Positions 46,326 through 56,686 of a DNA stretch of 60,211 nucleotides are shown here, piece by piece. This DNA comes from Gammaproteobacteria bacterium Ga0077554. Lineage in GTDB: Bacteria; Pseudomonadota; Gammaproteobacteria; Ga0077554; Ga007554. The stretch lies in assembly GCA_001464585.1 (NCBI GenBank), contig LNFF01000017.1, positions 1 to 60,211 of the forward strand. Reading direction: 5' to 3'. Under the pieces are notes generated by a model. The model searched no databases, was not told the origin of the DNA, and saw only the letters and a list, made by a program, of their open reading frames with translations. A program made the position numbers and the translations under genes. Position 1 is the first letter of the stretch; each line of letters opens with the position of its first letter.

Positions 46326-47840
46326 ATGAATAAAGAAATTTTGTTGGTTGTCGATGCGGTGTCGAATGAAAAAGGCGTCGCTAAAGAAGTCATTTTTGGC
46401 GCGATAGAAGCGGCATTGGCGATGGCGACCAAAAAGCGCTATGACAGCGAGGTAGAAATTCGCGTGGTCATCAACCGTCTCACCGGTGATTACGAAAGTT
46501 TTCGCCGCTGGCTGGTTATTGAAAATAACGCTTCACTGGAATTTTCCGAGAAAGAGCTGCATCTGTGCGACGCGCTGGAGACAGATGACAAGGCTCAGGT
46601 AGGTGGTTATGTCGAAGAGCCGATAGAATCCATCGCGTTTGGACGCATCGCAGCACAAACCGCCAAACAGGTCATCGTGCAAAAGGTGCGTGAGGCAGAG
46701 CGCTCACAGGTCGTGGATGCCTACAAGAGCCGCATTGGCCAGCTAATCACGGGGGTGGTGAAGCGTGTTGAGCGTGGCAACGTGATTCTGGATCTGGGTG
46801 CGAATGCTGAAGCCTTGATAACCCGCGAAGACATGATTCCCCGTGAAGCCGTGCGTGCCGGTGATCGTTTGCGTGGTTATTTGCGCGAAGTGCGCCCGGA
46901 AAGCCGTGGCCCGCAGATTTTTGTAAGCCGTTCCGCACCCGAATTACTGCTCGAGCTTTTCAAGCTGGAAGTGCCTGAGGCTGGCGAAGGCCTGATTGAC
47001 ATCATGGGCGCCGCCCGTGACCCTGGTTTGCGCGCCAAGATCGCGGTAAAAACCAATGATCCGCGCATTGACCCGGTGGGCGCATGCGTCGGTATGCGTG
47101 GTTCGCGTGTGCAGGCCGTGTCGAACGAACTGGCCGGCGAGCGCATTGATATTGTGTTATGGAATGATAACCCCGCGCAGTTTGTGATTAACGCCATGTC
47201 CCCCGCAGAGGTCACCTCCATTGTGGTCGACGAAGATGCGCACAGCATGGATGTCGCCGTTGCAGAAGATAATCTTTCGCAGGCGATTGGCCGTGGTGGC
47301 CAGAACGTGCGCCTTGCCAGCCAGTTGACCGGCTGGGATCTCAATGTCATGACCGAAGGGCAGGCTGAAGCAAAGAGCGAAGCCGAATCCCAAACGTTGC
47401 TGGTCATGTTCATGGAACAGTTGGATGTTGATGAAGATGTGGCTGCGATTCTGGTGCAGGAAGGCTTCTCCAGCGTGGAGGAAATTGCCTACGTACCCGT
47501 CACTGAAATGATGCAGATCGAAGAATTTGACGAAGAAATTGTTAACGAACTGCGTAATCGTGCGCGTGATGTGCTGTTGACGCGCGCAATTGCCAGCGAA
47601 GAGAAACTGGAAAAAACTGCCCCAGGTCCGGACTTGCTGGAGATGGAGGGCATGAATCAGGACTTGGCTTATTTATTGGCTGAGCATGGCATGGTGTCAC
47701 GTGAAGATCTGGCTGAGCAATCGGTGGATGAGCTTACGGATATTGACGGTATTGATGAAACACTTGCGCGCAAGCTGATTATGACAGCGCGCGCACCTTG
47801 GTTTGCCGCCGTTGATCCAATGTCAGGGCGTCAGGCTTAA
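46326..47840 (+). CDS. nusA: Transcription termination/antitermination factor NusA
   Basis: 504 residues. The N-terminal RNA polymerase-binding domain (1-125), S1 domain (135-200, [16 protein letters not shown]), and tandem KH domains ([39 protein letters not shown]) are present. Two C-terminal AR repeats (about 365-490) follow the long gammaproteobacterial form. GAGGACTAGGGCC precedes the ATG. It sits between rimP and infB as is standard. Confidence 0.97.
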   Translation: MNKEILLVVDAVSNEKGVAKEVIFGAIEAALAMATKKRYDSEVEIRVVINRLTGDYESFRRWLVIENNASLEFSEKELHLCDALETDDKAQVGGYVEEPIESIAFGRIAAQTAKQVIVQKVREAERSQVVDAYKSRIGQLITGVVKRVERGNVILDLGANAEALITREDMIPREAVRAGDRLRGYLREVRPESRGPQIFVSRSAPELLLELFKLEVPEAGEGLIDIMGAARDPGLRAKIAVKTNDPRIDPVGACVGMRGSRVQAVSNELAGERIDIVLWNDNPAQFVINAMSPAEVTSIVVDEDAHSMDVAVAEDNLSQAIGRGGQNVRLASQLTGWDLNVMTEGQAEAKSEAESQTLLVMFMEQLDVDEDVAAILVQEGFSSVEEIAYVPVTEMMQIEEFDEEIVNELRNRARDVLLTRAIASEEKLEKTAPGPDLLEMEGMNQDLAYLLAEHGMVSREDLAEQSVDELTDIDGIDETLARKLIMTARAPWFAAVDPMSGRQA

Positions 47841-47858
47841 GGATAATGGGAGAAAGGA

Positions 47859-50417
47859 ATGTCGCAAGTAACGGTTGAACAATTTGCGAATGCCGTTGGC
47901 ATCCCTGTTGATCGCCTCCTGACACAGTTAGGGGCGGCTGGGTTGTCGGTCAAACGTGCCGATGAAGCGATAAGTGATAAAGAAAAGCTGGCTTTGCTGA
48001 AGCATTTGCGTGAAAGCCACGGCGAAGTAACGCCTGCGGTGGCGCTGGAGCCGAAGAAGGTAACCTTAAAGCGTAAAACCGTTAGCGAGCTAAAGCAGAC
48101 GGGCGCGCCGGGCAAGGCAAAAACCGTGAATGTCGAAGTGCGCAGCCAGCGCACTTATATCAAGCGCAGTGTCGTGACAGCCGAAGAAATGGTGCGCCAG
48201 GAAGCGCAGTTGGCTGAGATCCACGAACGTGATCGCCAGAGTATCGAAGAGATTGAGGCGCTGAAGCGGCAAAAAGATGCCGAAGAACAGCAGAAGCAGG
48301 AAGCTTTGGATAAGCAGGCGCAGCAAGCACGTCTGGAAGTTGAGCAAGAAGCCAAACTGAAAGCAGCAGCGCAAGCTGAAGCGACCAAAGTCGAACAAGC
48401 CGCCGCCGTTAAAGCCAAAGCACCTGCCGATACCGCCGCTGCAAAAGCCAAAGCACCCGTCACTCCCGAGCGTCCTGATGCGGCCGCCAAAAAAGGTGGC
48501 AAGCACCGTGATGGCAAGGAAACCAAATACGGCCGCCAAGAGCTGCACGTTGCCGCTGAAAAACTCGGACACCGCAAGAAGAAAGTCACCGGCAAATATT
48601 CTGGCTCGGGTAGTGGTGTAGCCGCCAAGCATGCTTTTGAAAGGCCCACCGCGCCTATCGTGCGTGAAGTCGCCATTCCTGAAACCATCACGGTGGCTGA
48701 GCTGGCGCAAAAAATGTCGATCAAGGCCGCAGAAGTCATCAAGCTCATGATGAAAATGGGAAGCATGGCGACCATTAATCAGGTGATTGATCAGGCCACT
48801 GCTGCGATCGTTGTCGAAGAATTAGGCCATACGCCCAAACTGTTAAGTGAAAGCGCTCTGGAAGAAGAGTTGGCGCAGGTGGATATTACGGGTGGCGGCG
48901 AAAAATTCACGCGTGCGCCCGTGGTCACCATTATGGGTCACGTTGACCATGGTAAAACCTCGCTGCTGGATTACATCCGTCGCGCCAAAGTGGCCGCCGG
49001 TGAAGCTGGTGGCATTACCCAGCATATTGGCGCATACCATGTGCAGACGGAAAAGGGCATGATCAGCTTTCTCGATACGCCCGGTCATGAAGCCTTTACC
49101 GCGATGCGTGCGCGCGGCGCCAAAATCACGGATATTGTGGTGCTGGTCGTAGCGGCGGACGACGGCGTGATGCCGCAAACCATTGAGGCTATCCAGCATG
49201 CGCGTGCGGCAGCGGTGCCGCTGGTGGTTGCGGTCAACAAAATTGACAAGCCCGGTATCGACCTCGAACGGATCAAGCAGGAATTAGTGCAGCACGGCGT
49301 GGTGCCTGAAGAGTGGGGCGGTGATGCTATTTTCGCTAATGTATCGGCCAAAACCGGTGCAGGTGTCGATGCCTTGCTTGATTCCATTCTGGTGCAGGCC
49401 GAGGTGCTGGAGTTGACTGCGGTGCGCGACGGCCCTGCATCAGGCGTGGTAATTGAATCCTCGCTCGACAAGGGGCGTGGTCCGGTGGCGACGATTCTGG
49501 TGAAGAGCGGCACGTTGCGTAAAGGCGATATCTTGCTGACCGGCCATGAATATGGGCGGGTGCGCGCCATGCTGGATGAGGCAGGCAAAAGCATTGATGA
49601 AGCGGGCCCTTCCATTCCGGTGGTGGTACTTGGCTTGTCCGGCACACCCAATGCGGGCGATGTTGCCGTGGTGGTGACCGAAGAGCGCAAAGCGCGCGAA
49701 ATTGCGCTGTTCCGCCAGGGTAAATTCCGTGACGTGAAGCTGGCGCGTCAGCAAGTGACCAAGATCGAAGATGTGTTCACGCAAATGGAAAAGGGCAAAG
49801 CCAACGCCCTTAACCTGGTCATTAAGGCCGATGTGCAGGGCAGCGCCGAAGCATTGCGCGATTCGTTGTCGCGGCTTTCCAGTGACGAAGTGCATGTGCG
49901 GGTGTTGGGCAGTGGCGTGGGTGGCATCAATGAATCCGATGTCAATCTGGCGATTGCTTCACAAGCCGTATTGATTGGCTTTAACGTGCGCGCCGACGCA
50001 GGCGCACGCCGCCTGTCTTCAGAGTCGGGCGTCAAGCTGCACTACTACAGCATCATTTATGATGTGATTGACGAGATCAAACGCTCCATTTCCGGCATGC
50101 TGGCGCCGGAAATCAAGGAGCAGATCATCGGGCTTGCAGAAGTGCGTGACGTATTCAAATCGCCCAAACTGGGCGCGATTGCCGGTTGCTTGGTGGTTGA
50201 GGGCTCGGTGCGGCGCAACAACCCGATCCGGGTGCTGCGCAACAACGTGGTGATTTTCCAGGGGCAACTGGAATCGCTGCGGCGCTTCAAGGATGATGTC
50301 AATGAAGTTCGCGCAGGTACGGAATGTGGTATTGGCGTCAAGGATTACAACGACGTCAGACCGGGCGATCAAATTGAGGTGTTCGAGCGGATTGAAATTG
50401 CCAGAACGCTTTCATAA
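47859..50417 (+). CDS. infB: Translation initiation factor IF-2
   Basis: 852 residues. The N-terminal IF2_N module ([20 protein letters not shown]) is followed by an Ala/Lys/Glu-rich linker (about 80-250) with coiled-coil character, a second IF2_N module ([20 protein letters not shown]), the GTPase domain with [20 protein letters not shown] and NKIDKP, and domains II-IV. It brings fMet-tRNA to the 30S subunit, fitting the nearby initiator tRNA gene. GAGAAAGGA lies before the ATG. Confidence 0.97.
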   Translation: MSQVTVEQFANAVGIPVDRLLTQLGAAGLSVKRADEAISDKEKLALLKHLRESHGEVTPAVALEPKKVTLKRKTVSELKQTGAPGKAKTVNVEVRSQRTYIKRSVVTAEEMVRQEAQLAEIHERDRQSIEEIEALKRQKDAEEQQKQEALDKQAQQARLEVEQEAKLKAAAQAEATKVEQAAAVKAKAPADTAAAKAKAPVTPERPDAAAKKGGKHRDGKETKYGRQELHVAAEKLGHRKKKVTGKYSGSGSGVAAKHAFERPTAPIVREVAIPETITVAELAQKMSIKAAEVIKLMMKMGSMATINQVIDQATAAIVVEELGHTPKLLSESALEEELAQVDITGGGEKFTRAPVVTIMGHVDHGKTSLLDYIRRAKVAAGEAGGITQHIGAYHVQTEKGMISFLDTPGHEAFTAMRARGAKITDIVVLVVAADDGVMPQTIEAIQHARAAAVPLVVAVNKIDKPGIDLERIKQELVQHGVVPEEWGGDAIFANVSAKTGAGVDALLDSILVQAEVLELTAVRDGPASGVVIESSLDKGRGPVATILVKSGTLRKGDILLTGHEYGRVRAMLDEAGKSIDEAGPSIPVVVLGLSGTPNAGDVAVVVTEERKAREIALFRQGKFRDVKLARQQVTKIEDVFTQMEKGKANALNLVIKADVQGSAEALRDSLSRLSSDEVHVRVLGSGVGGINESDVNLAIASQAVLIGFNVRADAGARRLSSESGVKLHYYSIIYDVIDEIKRSISGMLAPEIKEQIIGLAEVRDVFKSPKLGAIAGCLVVEGSVRRNNPIRVLRNNVVIFQGQLESLRRFKDDVNEVRAGTECGIGVKDYNDVRPGDQIEVFERIEIARTLS

Positions 50418-50447
50418 ATTACAGACATAAGTTACCGGGCCTGAAGA

Positions 50448-50819
50448 ATGGCAAAAGAGTTTAGCCGTAAACAGCGCGTCGCCAGCCAGATTCAGAAGGA
50501 ATTGGCGACCCTGATCCAGCAGGAACTGAAAGATCCCCGGCTGGGTATGGTCACGGTTTCTGCGGTGGAGATTGCCTCTGATCTGCGCAATGCCAAGGTG
50601 TATGTCACGGTATTTGCCCACACCTGCCCGGCCGAGGAAGTGGTGCAGATATTGAACAGCGCGGCGGGTTTTTTGCGTCATGCCTTGGCAAAACGTATTG
50701 ACTTGCGGGTCAGCCCGGTATTGTTCTTCGTCCATGACGTGTCTGTGGAGCGGGGTGCTACCCTTAATGCCTTGATTAACGATGCAATTGCCTCACAGCG
50801 CAAGCCTACTGAGAAATAA
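50448..50819 (+). CDS. rbfA: Ribosome-binding factor A
   Basis: 123 residues, single KH-like domain: RKQRVASQIQKELATLIQQELKDPRLGMVTVSAVEI. Cold-shock factor maturing the 16S 5' end. In most gammaproteobacteria truB follows; here the next 300 bp hold only a perfect palindromic repeat and a promoter, then rpsO. Confidence 0.96.
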   Translation: MAKEFSRKQRVASQIQKELATLIQQELKDPRLGMVTVSAVEIASDLRNAKVYVTVFAHTCPAEEVVQILNSAAGFLRHALAKRIDLRVSPVLFFVHDVSVERGATLNALINDAIASQRKPTEK

Positions 50820-50884
50820 GCACCCGTAGCGGTGAGTGAGGTTGGTTTTTGTTGAATTAGCAACCATTTTTCAAGATTCAACAA

Positions 50885-50972
50885 CCGTCATTCCCGCGAA
50901 GGCGGGAATCCAGCATTTGGAACAGATGATAAATCAATAACTTCTGGATTCCCGCCTTCGCGGGAATGACGG
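50885..50972. repeat. 29-bp perfect inverted repeat, 'ATTCCCGC' family
   Basis: Arms of 29 bp (50885-50913 and 50944-50972) are perfect inverted copies beginning CCGTCATTCCCGCG and joined by a 30-bp AT-rich centre. Each arm itself contains the hairpin TTCCCGCGAAGGCGGGAA. It resembles dRS3-like repeats widespread in proteobacteria. It occupies the place where truB is expected. Confidence 0.9.
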
Positions 50973-51056
50973 ATTATTAAAGGTGCCCTATAGCCAGTAA
51001 TGTTGTGGTTGCATCGCAGTTTTTAGCAGGTTTCCCAAGTTTTATTGATGTTTAGC

Positions 51057-51086
51057 TTGTCACCCATCCCGCAGGGCGGGTACAAT
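51057..51086 (+). promoter_or_regulatory. Sigma-70 promoter of rpsO
   Basis: TTGTCA (51057-51062), an 18-bp GC-rich spacer containing CCCGCAGGGCGGG, then TACAAT (51081-51086), 42 bp before the rpsO start. A separate promoter fits the loss of truB between rbfA and rpsO. Confidence 0.65.
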
Positions 51087-51128
51087 TACGGTTTTAGATC
51101 GCGTGAGCACACGAGGAGTTAGTTACCC

Positions 51129-51398
51129 ATGCCACTGAATGCACAAGACAAGGGCGCAGTTGTCAAGAAATACCAGCGCAGCACCAGCGATACCGGTTCG
51201 TCCGAAGTCCAGGTGGCGCTGTTGTCCGCCCGTATTGAACAACTCTCTGGCCATTTCAAGGCCCATGCCAAAGACCATCACTCCCGTCAAGGGCTGCTGA
51301 AGATGGTGAGCAAGCGCAGAAAGTTGCTTGATTATGTCAAGACCACCAATGTTGAAGGCTACCGCGAATTGATTTCGCGTTTGGGCCTGCGTCGTTAA
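51129..51398 (+). CDS. rpsO: 30S ribosomal protein S15
   Basis: 89 residues, full length. [49 protein letters not shown] is diagnostic. It binds 16S rRNA helix h22 and autoregulates its mRNA in E. coli. GAGGAG lies upstream of the ATG. It is followed by a long GC-rich hairpin and pnp, the conserved rpsO-pnp pair. Confidence 0.97.
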   Translation: MPLNAQDKGAVVKKYQRSTSDTGSSEVQVALLSARIEQLSGHFKAHAKDHHSRQGLLKMVSKRRKLLDYVKTTNVEGYRELISRLGLRR

Positions 51399-51423
51399 GT
51401 AGTAGTAAATGCCAAATCAAAAA

Positions 51424-51458
51424 TGCGCCCGCCCCTGTTCCCTACAGGCGCGGGCGCA
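51424..51458 (+). promoter_or_regulatory. Long hairpin between rpsO and pnp
   Basis: TGCGCCCGC pairs with GCGGGCGCA and an inner CCTGT with ACAGG around a 5-nt loop, followed by GGTTTTC. It could be the attenuating terminator of rpsO or the RNase III site that in E. coli starts pnp autoregulation. The sequence cannot separate the two. Confidence 0.7.
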
Positions 51459-51617
51459 GGTTTTCATGGGTACGCATAGTATTTTTTGCGTGTCCTGAAA
51501 GTTGTCGGTTGTCGAAAAAACACAGGTTCTGGTAGCGCTTCGCTATAAAGTAAAGTAACGCTTTGCTATAAATTGGAACGCGCGTTTCCGCGCTAAATTA
51601 TTCGTAAGGAATGTGAC

Positions 51618-53711
51618 GTGGCTCTTGTAAAAAAATCTTTTCAGTACGGCGGCAATCAAGTAACCATAGAGACCGGCGAAATCGCCCGTCAGGCATCCGG
51701 TGCAGTGATGTGCAGCATGGGTGAAACCGTCGTGATGGTTACCTGTGTCGGCATCAAAAAAGTCGTGCCAGGCCGGGATTTCTTCCCGCTGACGGTGAAT
51801 TACCAGGAGCGTACCTATGCCGCCGGTAAGATTCCCGGTGGATTTTTCAGGCGCGAAGGTCGCCCCACTGAAAAAGAAACCCTCACTTCCCGCCTGATTG
51901 ACCGCCCGTTGCGCCCCTTGTTCCCCGACGATTTTATCAACGAAGTCCAGATCATCGCTACCGTGGTGTCACTGGATCCTGAAATTGATCCTGATGTCCC
52001 TGCGCTGCTCGGCGCATCCGCTGCTGTTGCCATTTCCGGCTTGCCATTCAGTGGCCCTGTGGGCGCTGCCCGCGTCGGTTATATCAACGGCCAATACGTA
52101 CTGAACCCTACCTTGGCGCAGCTTAAAGAGTCCGCGCTGGATCTGGTGGTTGCCGGTACGCAGGATGCCGTGTTGATGGTGGAATCTGAAGCCAGAGAAT
52201 TATCAGAAGCCGTGATGCTCGATGCTGTAATGTTTGGCCACACGCAAATGCAGGTTGCCATTAATGCGATTCGTGAGATGGCCGCTGAAGTGGCAACCCC
52301 CGCCTGGGATTGGCAGCCACCCGAGAAAAATGTTGCGCTGGACAATGCGGTTAAAGCGGCATGCGCCACTGCAATTGCCGATGCTTACAAGGTTAGGGAA
52401 AAGCAGGTGCGCCAGAAGCGTCTGGCCGAGATTCGTGCCGATGTGGTTGCTAAATTGACTGCTGAAGGTGATGGTAGCTTGTGGTCTGCTGATGCAATCA
52501 AAGGCGCTGTCGAAGCCATCGAAAGCAAACTGGTGCGTAACATCGTCATCGCCGGTGAGCCGCGTATTGATGGCCGTGATACCCGTACCGTACGCCCGAT
52601 TGCCATGCGTACTAACGTGTTACCGCGTGCGCACGGCTCGGCATTGTTTACCCGGGGTGAAACCCAGGCGCTGGTCGTGGCAACCCTCGGTACTTCGCGC
52701 GATGCGCAGGTGATCGACGCCATTGAAGGCGAGCGCAAAGAGCCGTTCATGCTGCATTACAATTTCCCGCCATCATGCACGGGTGAAACCGGCATGGTCG
52801 GTAGCCCCAAGCGCCGCGAAATCGGTCATGGCCGTTTGGCCAAGCGTGGTGTTGCCGCGATGATGCCGGACATGATTGATTACCCGTACTCCGTGCGTGT
52901 GGTGTCTGAAATTACTGAATCTAACGGCTCCAGCTCTATGGCTTCCGTGTGCGGAGCCAGCCTGGCGTTGATGGATGCCGGTGTGCCGATCAAGGCGCCC
53001 GTGGCAGGTATCGCCATGGGTCTGGTGAAAGAAGGCGAGCGCTTTGCAGTGCTCAGCGACATCCTTGGTGATGAAGATCACCTGGGCGATATGGACTTCA
53101 AGGTTGCCGGCACCAAAGACGGTATCACTGCCTTGCAGATGGACATCAAGATTAACGGCATCACCAAGGAAATCATGCAGGTTGCCCTGGCGCAGGCCAA
53201 GGAAGGACGTTTGCATATTCTCGGCTTGATGAATCAGATCATTTCGGCGCCGCGCAGCGAACTGTCAGAATACGCGCCGCGTTATGTGACGTTCAAGATT
53301 AATCCTGAGCGCATTCGTGATGTGATCGGCAAGGGCGGCGCAACCATCCGCGCATTGACCGAAGAGACCGGCACCAGCATCGACATTACTGATGATGGCA
53401 CGGTGAAGATCGCCTCCGTCGATAAAGCCGCAGGCCTGGAAGCACGTCGCCGCATCGAAGAAATTACCGCTGATGTGGAAGTGGGGCGTGTTTACGAAGG
53501 CAAAATCTCCAAGCTCATGGATTTCGGCGCGTTCGTTACGATTCTGCCGGGCAAAGATGGCTTGGTACACATCTCACAAATTTCCGATGACCGCGTTGAG
53601 AACGTCAGCGACAAACTGACTGAAGGTGAAATCGTGAAAGTGAAAGTGCTGGAAATCGACAAGCAAGGCCGCGTGCGTTTGAGCATGAAGGCTGTGGGTA
53701 AAGATAGCTAA
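51618..53711 (+). CDS. pnp: Polynucleotide phosphorylase
   Basis: 3'-5' phosphorolytic exoribonuclease of the degradosome, 697 residues from GTG 51618. Two RNase PH domains (about 5-215 and 310-530) flank the helical linker. Catalytic-core motifs [14 protein letters not shown] and [18 protein letters not shown] are present, then KH ([17 protein letters not shown]) and S1 ([30 protein letters not shown]) domains. GGAATGTGAC precedes the start. Confidence 0.97.
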   Translation: MALVKKSFQYGGNQVTIETGEIARQASGAVMCSMGETVVMVTCVGIKKVVPGRDFFPLTVNYQERTYAAGKIPGGFFRREGRPTEKETLTSRLIDRPLRPLFPDDFINEVQIIATVVSLDPEIDPDVPALLGASAAVAISGLPFSGPVGAARVGYINGQYVLNPTLAQLKESALDLVVAGTQDAVLMVESEARELSEAVMLDAVMFGHTQMQVAINAIREMAAEVATPAWDWQPPEKNVALDNAVKAACATAIADAYKVREKQVRQKRLAEIRADVVAKLTAEGDGSLWSADAIKGAVEAIESKLVRNIVIAGEPRIDGRDTRTVRPIAMRTNVLPRAHGSALFTRGETQALVVATLGTSRDAQVIDAIEGERKEPFMLHYNFPPSCTGETGMVGSPKRREIGHGRLAKRGVAAMMPDMIDYPYSVRVVSEITESNGSSSMASVCGASLALMDAGVPIKAPVAGIAMGLVKEGERFAVLSDILGDEDHLGDMDFKVAGTKDGITALQMDIKINGITKEIMQVALAQAKEGRLHILGLMNQIISAPRSELSEYAPRYVTFKINPERIRDVIGKGGATIRALTEETGTSIDITDDGTVKIASVDKAAGLEARRRIEEITADVEVGRVYEGKISKLMDFGAFVTILPGKDGLVHISQISDDRVENVSDKLTEGEIVKVKVLEIDKQGRVRLSMKAVGKDS

Positions 53712-53748
53712 GCGGCTTTCTGGTTTTAATCTCGTTCGGGTTTTATTC

Positions 53749-53870
53749 CCCGTAGCTTGCTGCGTTTATTGTCATCCCGAACGAAGTGAGGGATCTTGCT
53801 TAAGATTCCTCGCTGTGCTCGGAATGACATAGAAATACCCCGCAGCTTGCTGCGGGGATTTTTATTTTTT
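53749..53870 (+). repeat. R1 repeat with flanking CCCCGCAGCTTGCTGCGGGG terminator unit
   Basis: CCCCGTAGCTTGCTGCG, then the R1 palindrome 53771-53828 (GTCATCCCGAACG ... GCTCGGAATGAC), then CCCCGCAG-CTTG-CTGCGGGG (53838-53857) with ATTTTTATTTTTT. The last unit is a textbook terminator downstream of pnp. The same composite order occurs at 29979-30110 and, degraded, near 25549-25645. Confidence 0.85.
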
Positions 53871-53875
53871 GCTGT

Positions 53876-53914
53876 AAAAAAGGCCGGTGAGATTATGTCT
53901 CACCGGCCTTTTTT
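53876..53914. terminator. Bidirectional terminator after pnp
   Basis: AAAAAA-GGCCGGTGAGA, loop TTATG, TCTCACCGGCC-TTTTTT: an 11-bp perfect stem flanked by A and T runs on both sides, able to terminate in either direction. Confidence 0.92.
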
Positions 53915-53922
53915 GTTGATCC

Positions 53923-54362
53923 GTCATTTCGACCGTAGTGTAGTGGTCAAGTAAATTTGGACAGTCGCTTAGGTTGCCAACTCCCGCTAAGCGGCTTTCA
54001 AAAACTGTTGTTCATATTGAGTGGATGACATTGTGCCAATGGCGGAAGGTATCCGTTGCGTATTGTAAAAAGGGATATACTTTTTCACCGCCCAGACCCG
54101 TTCCTCCTGGCTTTGATGGCGGTATCGGTTGATGGATTCCCCCTTCAGGCTGCGAAAGAAACGCTCGGCATTATCCCATCAGTTGCCCCCGGCGGCTCCA
54201 TGCGGGCCTTGATGCCCAGTGCCGTCAGGCGATCCTGGTAGGCATGGCTGGGGTACTGACAGCCTGGGTCGGAATGGACAATACCCCCGAGTCCGACATG
54301 CGGCGGCTGCCGTAGGTCTGGTTGACCGGCAGGGAGGGTCTTGACGCGTACCTGCAGTTGCT
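53923..54362 (-). mobile_element. IS3-family insertion sequence remnant in an R1 repeat
   Basis: Half of an R1 repeat (GTCATTTCGACCGTAGTG, 53923-53940) abuts TAGTGGTCAAGTAAATTTGG, which looks like an IS3-type terminal repeat. Behind it lies a transposase fragment on the reverse strand. The other IS end and the second R1 half are missing, so a deletion followed insertion. The right limit is approximate. Confidence 0.65.
53987..54320 (-). pseudogene. Broken IS3-family transposase (OrfB) C-terminal fragment
   Basis: Reverse-strand reading gives HSDPGCQYPSHAYQDRLTALG, then after a frame change GN*WDNAERFFRSLKGES and AVKKYIPFYNTQRIPSAIG to the stop at 53987. These are the second Asp region and the catalytic Glu region of the IS3 DDE integrase core. 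A TGC-to-TGA nonsense, a frameshift and an internal deletion (TYGSRRM joined directly to the HSD region) make it nonfunctional. Confidence 0.75.
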
Positions 54363-54395
54363 GGCGAGCGACCGGGGGTTAGCGGTGCGCCTGCC

Positions 54396-54454
54396 AGCAA
54401 GCGTAGTATGCGCTGTGCGCGCGAAATGGGCGTGACATGCTACGCTTGCTTTTT
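54396..54454 (+). terminator. Hairpin AGCAAGCGTAG/CTACGCTTGCT with T-run
   Basis: An 11-bp perfect stem around a 33-nt GC-rich centre is followed by TTTT, reading on the plus strand. It overlaps the stop codon of the reverse-strand gene. The large loop makes termination uncertain. Confidence 0.45.
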
Positions 54455-55115
54455 ACGCTTCTTTGGGGATATGGATGAAAAAGTAGCGCGGCTCGTCCTT
54501 GATAAACAGCCGGATATCGGAGGATCGTGAGCGGCTTTCGCCGGGTGTCAGGTCGAGGCGTTCATTGGTTTCTGCCATGCCGATCTGCACCCCGTGGCTG
54601 TTGAAAACGAATATCTGAACCTGGGGGCGCACTAAAAGGTTGGATGTGTTTTCCATTACCAGCTTGTATTCATATTTATTTTTAGAGTTCACGCTGAGCA
54701 CGGAAAACATGATGTTCTTTACATATCCATCGCCGATAGTGAGAACCTTATCGGGTTCGAGGGTACGGAGATGTGGCATGCGGCCTTTTATCATCCCCTC
54801 CAGTTCGCGTTGCGTTTTCTTTACCTCCGGCAGCAGCTTGCTGAGTTCACTCTTCGTGTCAAACAACTCACTACGCAGTGTGCTGTTCTCCTTGTTTAAG
54901 TTAATGATGTGTGTGCCAAACAGCACACTCTCCACAATAATCACTGCCACGGCCAGTCCAAGGCCTGTTGCCAGAAGCAGCCGCTGGCTCACTCTGCGGC
55001 GGCGCCCACTCTGCCTGCCAAGTCCTCCTTCACGTGTGAGTCCGCTCGAACCACTGCGGCCCGAACCATTGCGCTCGGGTGTATTGATAACTTTCTCGGT
55101 GTGTTTTTCTGTCAC
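54453..55115 (-). CDS. Single-pass membrane protein with coiled coil, unknown function
   Basis: 220 residues from GTG 55115, with AGGAA upstream. A polar, Arg/Gly-rich cytosolic N-terminus (1-43), one membrane helix (about 46-66, LLLATGLGLAVAVIIVESVLF), a coiled coil (about 72-108) and a C-terminal beta-sandwich-like domain (about 120-215) with LTPGESRSRSSDIRLFIKDEPRYFFIHIP. I recognise no named family. It is 104 bp downstream of the glycosyltransferase operon and may belong to it. Confidence 0.7.
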   Translation of the reverse strand: MTEKHTEKVINTPERNGSGRSGSSGLTREGGLGRQSGRRRRVSQRLLLATGLGLAVAVIIVESVLFGTHIINLNKENSTLRSELFDTKSELSKLLPEVKKTQRELEGMIKGRMPHLRTLEPDKVLTIGDGYVKNIMFSVLSVNSKNKYEYKLVMENTSNLLVRPQVQIFVFNSHGVQIGMAETNERLDLTPGESRSRSSDIRLFIKDEPRYFFIHIPKEA

Positions 55116-55219
55116 GTTGTTCTATTCCTGCGGCTCACGAATGTCACTCTACGATGGAGGCCATATAAATATACTTCATTATGCCATGTGGCAATGTCAA
55201 GTCAAAGGCACCGCACTTT

Positions 55220-56686
55220 CTAATATGACCCAGGCACCGGCCATCTAATCGGACGGTAATTTTTGCACACCCTGCCATAAAAAACACGCAGCACGCGGCC
55301 ATCGGCGGCACGGGCTTCGATGGGGGGTAGCGCTATACACTGCTCAAAGGCTTGAGCAAGTTGCGCGGGAGGGGATGGGCTGCCACTGACAAAAATAGCG
55401 TTGCGGCCTGCTTCACGGTCGATGCTGGGCCACAGGTCATGCTGATTAAAGCGCCGGCCACTGTTGCCAGTGATATACACGGGCACGCGATGCGGCCAGT
55501 AAAAGGCTAACTCGCCAGCCATGGCGTAGGATTCTGTCAAAATAAAATCATGGTTGGGCGCTTGTGCGGCGAGCATGGCGATGGGTTGTTGCCAGGCTTT
55601 GGTGTCCTTGAATGGGTCGCCGCTCAGGCCGAAGACATGGGGAAAGTAGGCGATGCCCATCAACACGGTGGCCAGGGCCATACCGGTATACAGAATACGT
55701 TGCTTGATATGTGAAAACGCTGGAACGTGTCCCGCAAATAAAATCACAAGACCAATATAGCTGGGCGCAGGCCAGTTAATCTGCACCTTGGCGCTGAGCG
55801 CCTTGAAGGCGAAGAAGCCGATCCAGCACAGCGCCAGCCACCACAAAAAACGTTGGTCATCGCGTGCCGGGCGCCGCCACAATACGCTGACGGCGAGTGC
55901 TGCCACGATCGGCGATAGCGCCATGAACTGGCCGCCGATAAAATCCAGCAGGTATTGGTTGGATGAGCCACTTTTTACATGCCCCATTTCATGGCGGAAC
56001 ATCACCCAGTTGTGGGTGGCGTTCCAGAAAATCACCGGGCTCATGAATGCCAGCAACACTGCCACGCCGCCCCATACATGCGGATTTTTCAGGTGATGGC
56101 GCAACTGGGGATTAAGCAGAATCAGCAGCCCGGCAAAAAATGGCAACAGGCCAATGCTGAGTTTGGTGAGCGCACCGATGCCAATTGCGGCACCGGCTTC
56201 ATACCATGCCAGCGGTTGATTTTTGAAAAGCGCGCGATAGATCGCCCACAATCCCCATGTCCAGAAAGTGAAGAGGAAGATGTCAGTAGACATCACCATG
56301 CCGAGGGTAAAATATAAGGGCGTGAACAGGGTGATGATCACTGCCCACCACGCGGCGCGGCGGTTGCCCCACACATCGTGGGCGAAGAAAAATACCAGCG
56401 CCAGCAAGATGCCGTGCGCGAGCCAGCCAAACAGGCGTACCTGCCATTCGCCATGGCCGAACAGCGCTTCGGATAGCGCGATCAACCAGGCGAGTAGCGG
56501 ACCTTTGGAATAGTAGCTCCAGTCGAGTTGTTGCGACCACTCCCAGTATTGCGCTTCGTCGTAATGCAGATCAAAACCGGCGGCCTGGGTGAGCCAGGCT
56601 TTGAAACCCAGCAAGGTGATGGCGAGCAGGGCTAGCGTGCGCACGTCCCGATGCCGATCGGATAATGTCACACGGGGTGTTTCCAA
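55220..56686 (-). CDS. GT39/ArnT-like membrane glycosyltransferase
   Basis: 488 residues with about 11 hydrophobic segments. FDLHYDEAQYWEWSQQLDWSYYSKGPLLAWLI carries the DE motif and the second acidic motif (MVMSTDIFLFTFW) of polyprenyl-phosphate-sugar-dependent transferases (PMT/ArnT superfamily). It should transfer a sugar from a polyprenyl-phosphate donor to a periplasmic acceptor (lipid A, protein or glycan). Its start overlaps the GT2 gene by 19 bp. The upstream GT2 likely makes its donor. Confidence 0.88.
   Translation of the reverse strand: METPRVTLSDRHRDVRTLALLAITLLGFKAWLTQAAGFDLHYDEAQYWEWSQQLDWSYYSKGPLLAWLIALSEALFGHGEWQVRLFGWLAHGILLALVFFFAHDVWGNRRAAWWAVIITLFTPLYFTLGMVMSTDIFLFTFWTWGLWAIYRALFKNQPLAWYEAGAAIGIGALTKLSIGLLPFFAGLLILLNPQLRHHLKNPHVWGGVAVLLAFMSPVIFWNATHNWVMFRHEMGHVKSGSSNQYLLDFIGGQFMALSPIVAALAVSVLWRRPARDDQRFLWWLALCWIGFFAFKALSAKVQINWPAPSYIGLVILFAGHVPAFSHIKQRILYTGMALATVLMGIAYFPHVFGLSGDPFKDTKAWQQPIAMLAAQAPNHDFILTESYAMAGELAFYWPHRVPVYITGNSGRRFNQHDLWPSIDREAGRNAIFVSGSPSPPAQLAQAFEQCIALPPIEARAADGRVLRVFYGRVCKNYRPIRWPVPGSY

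Noticed and set aside
48090-48775. Long reverse-strand ORFs opposite infB
   Set aside because: They mirror the biased codons of the Ala/Lys-rich IF-2 linker, have no ribosome site and no recognisable domain.
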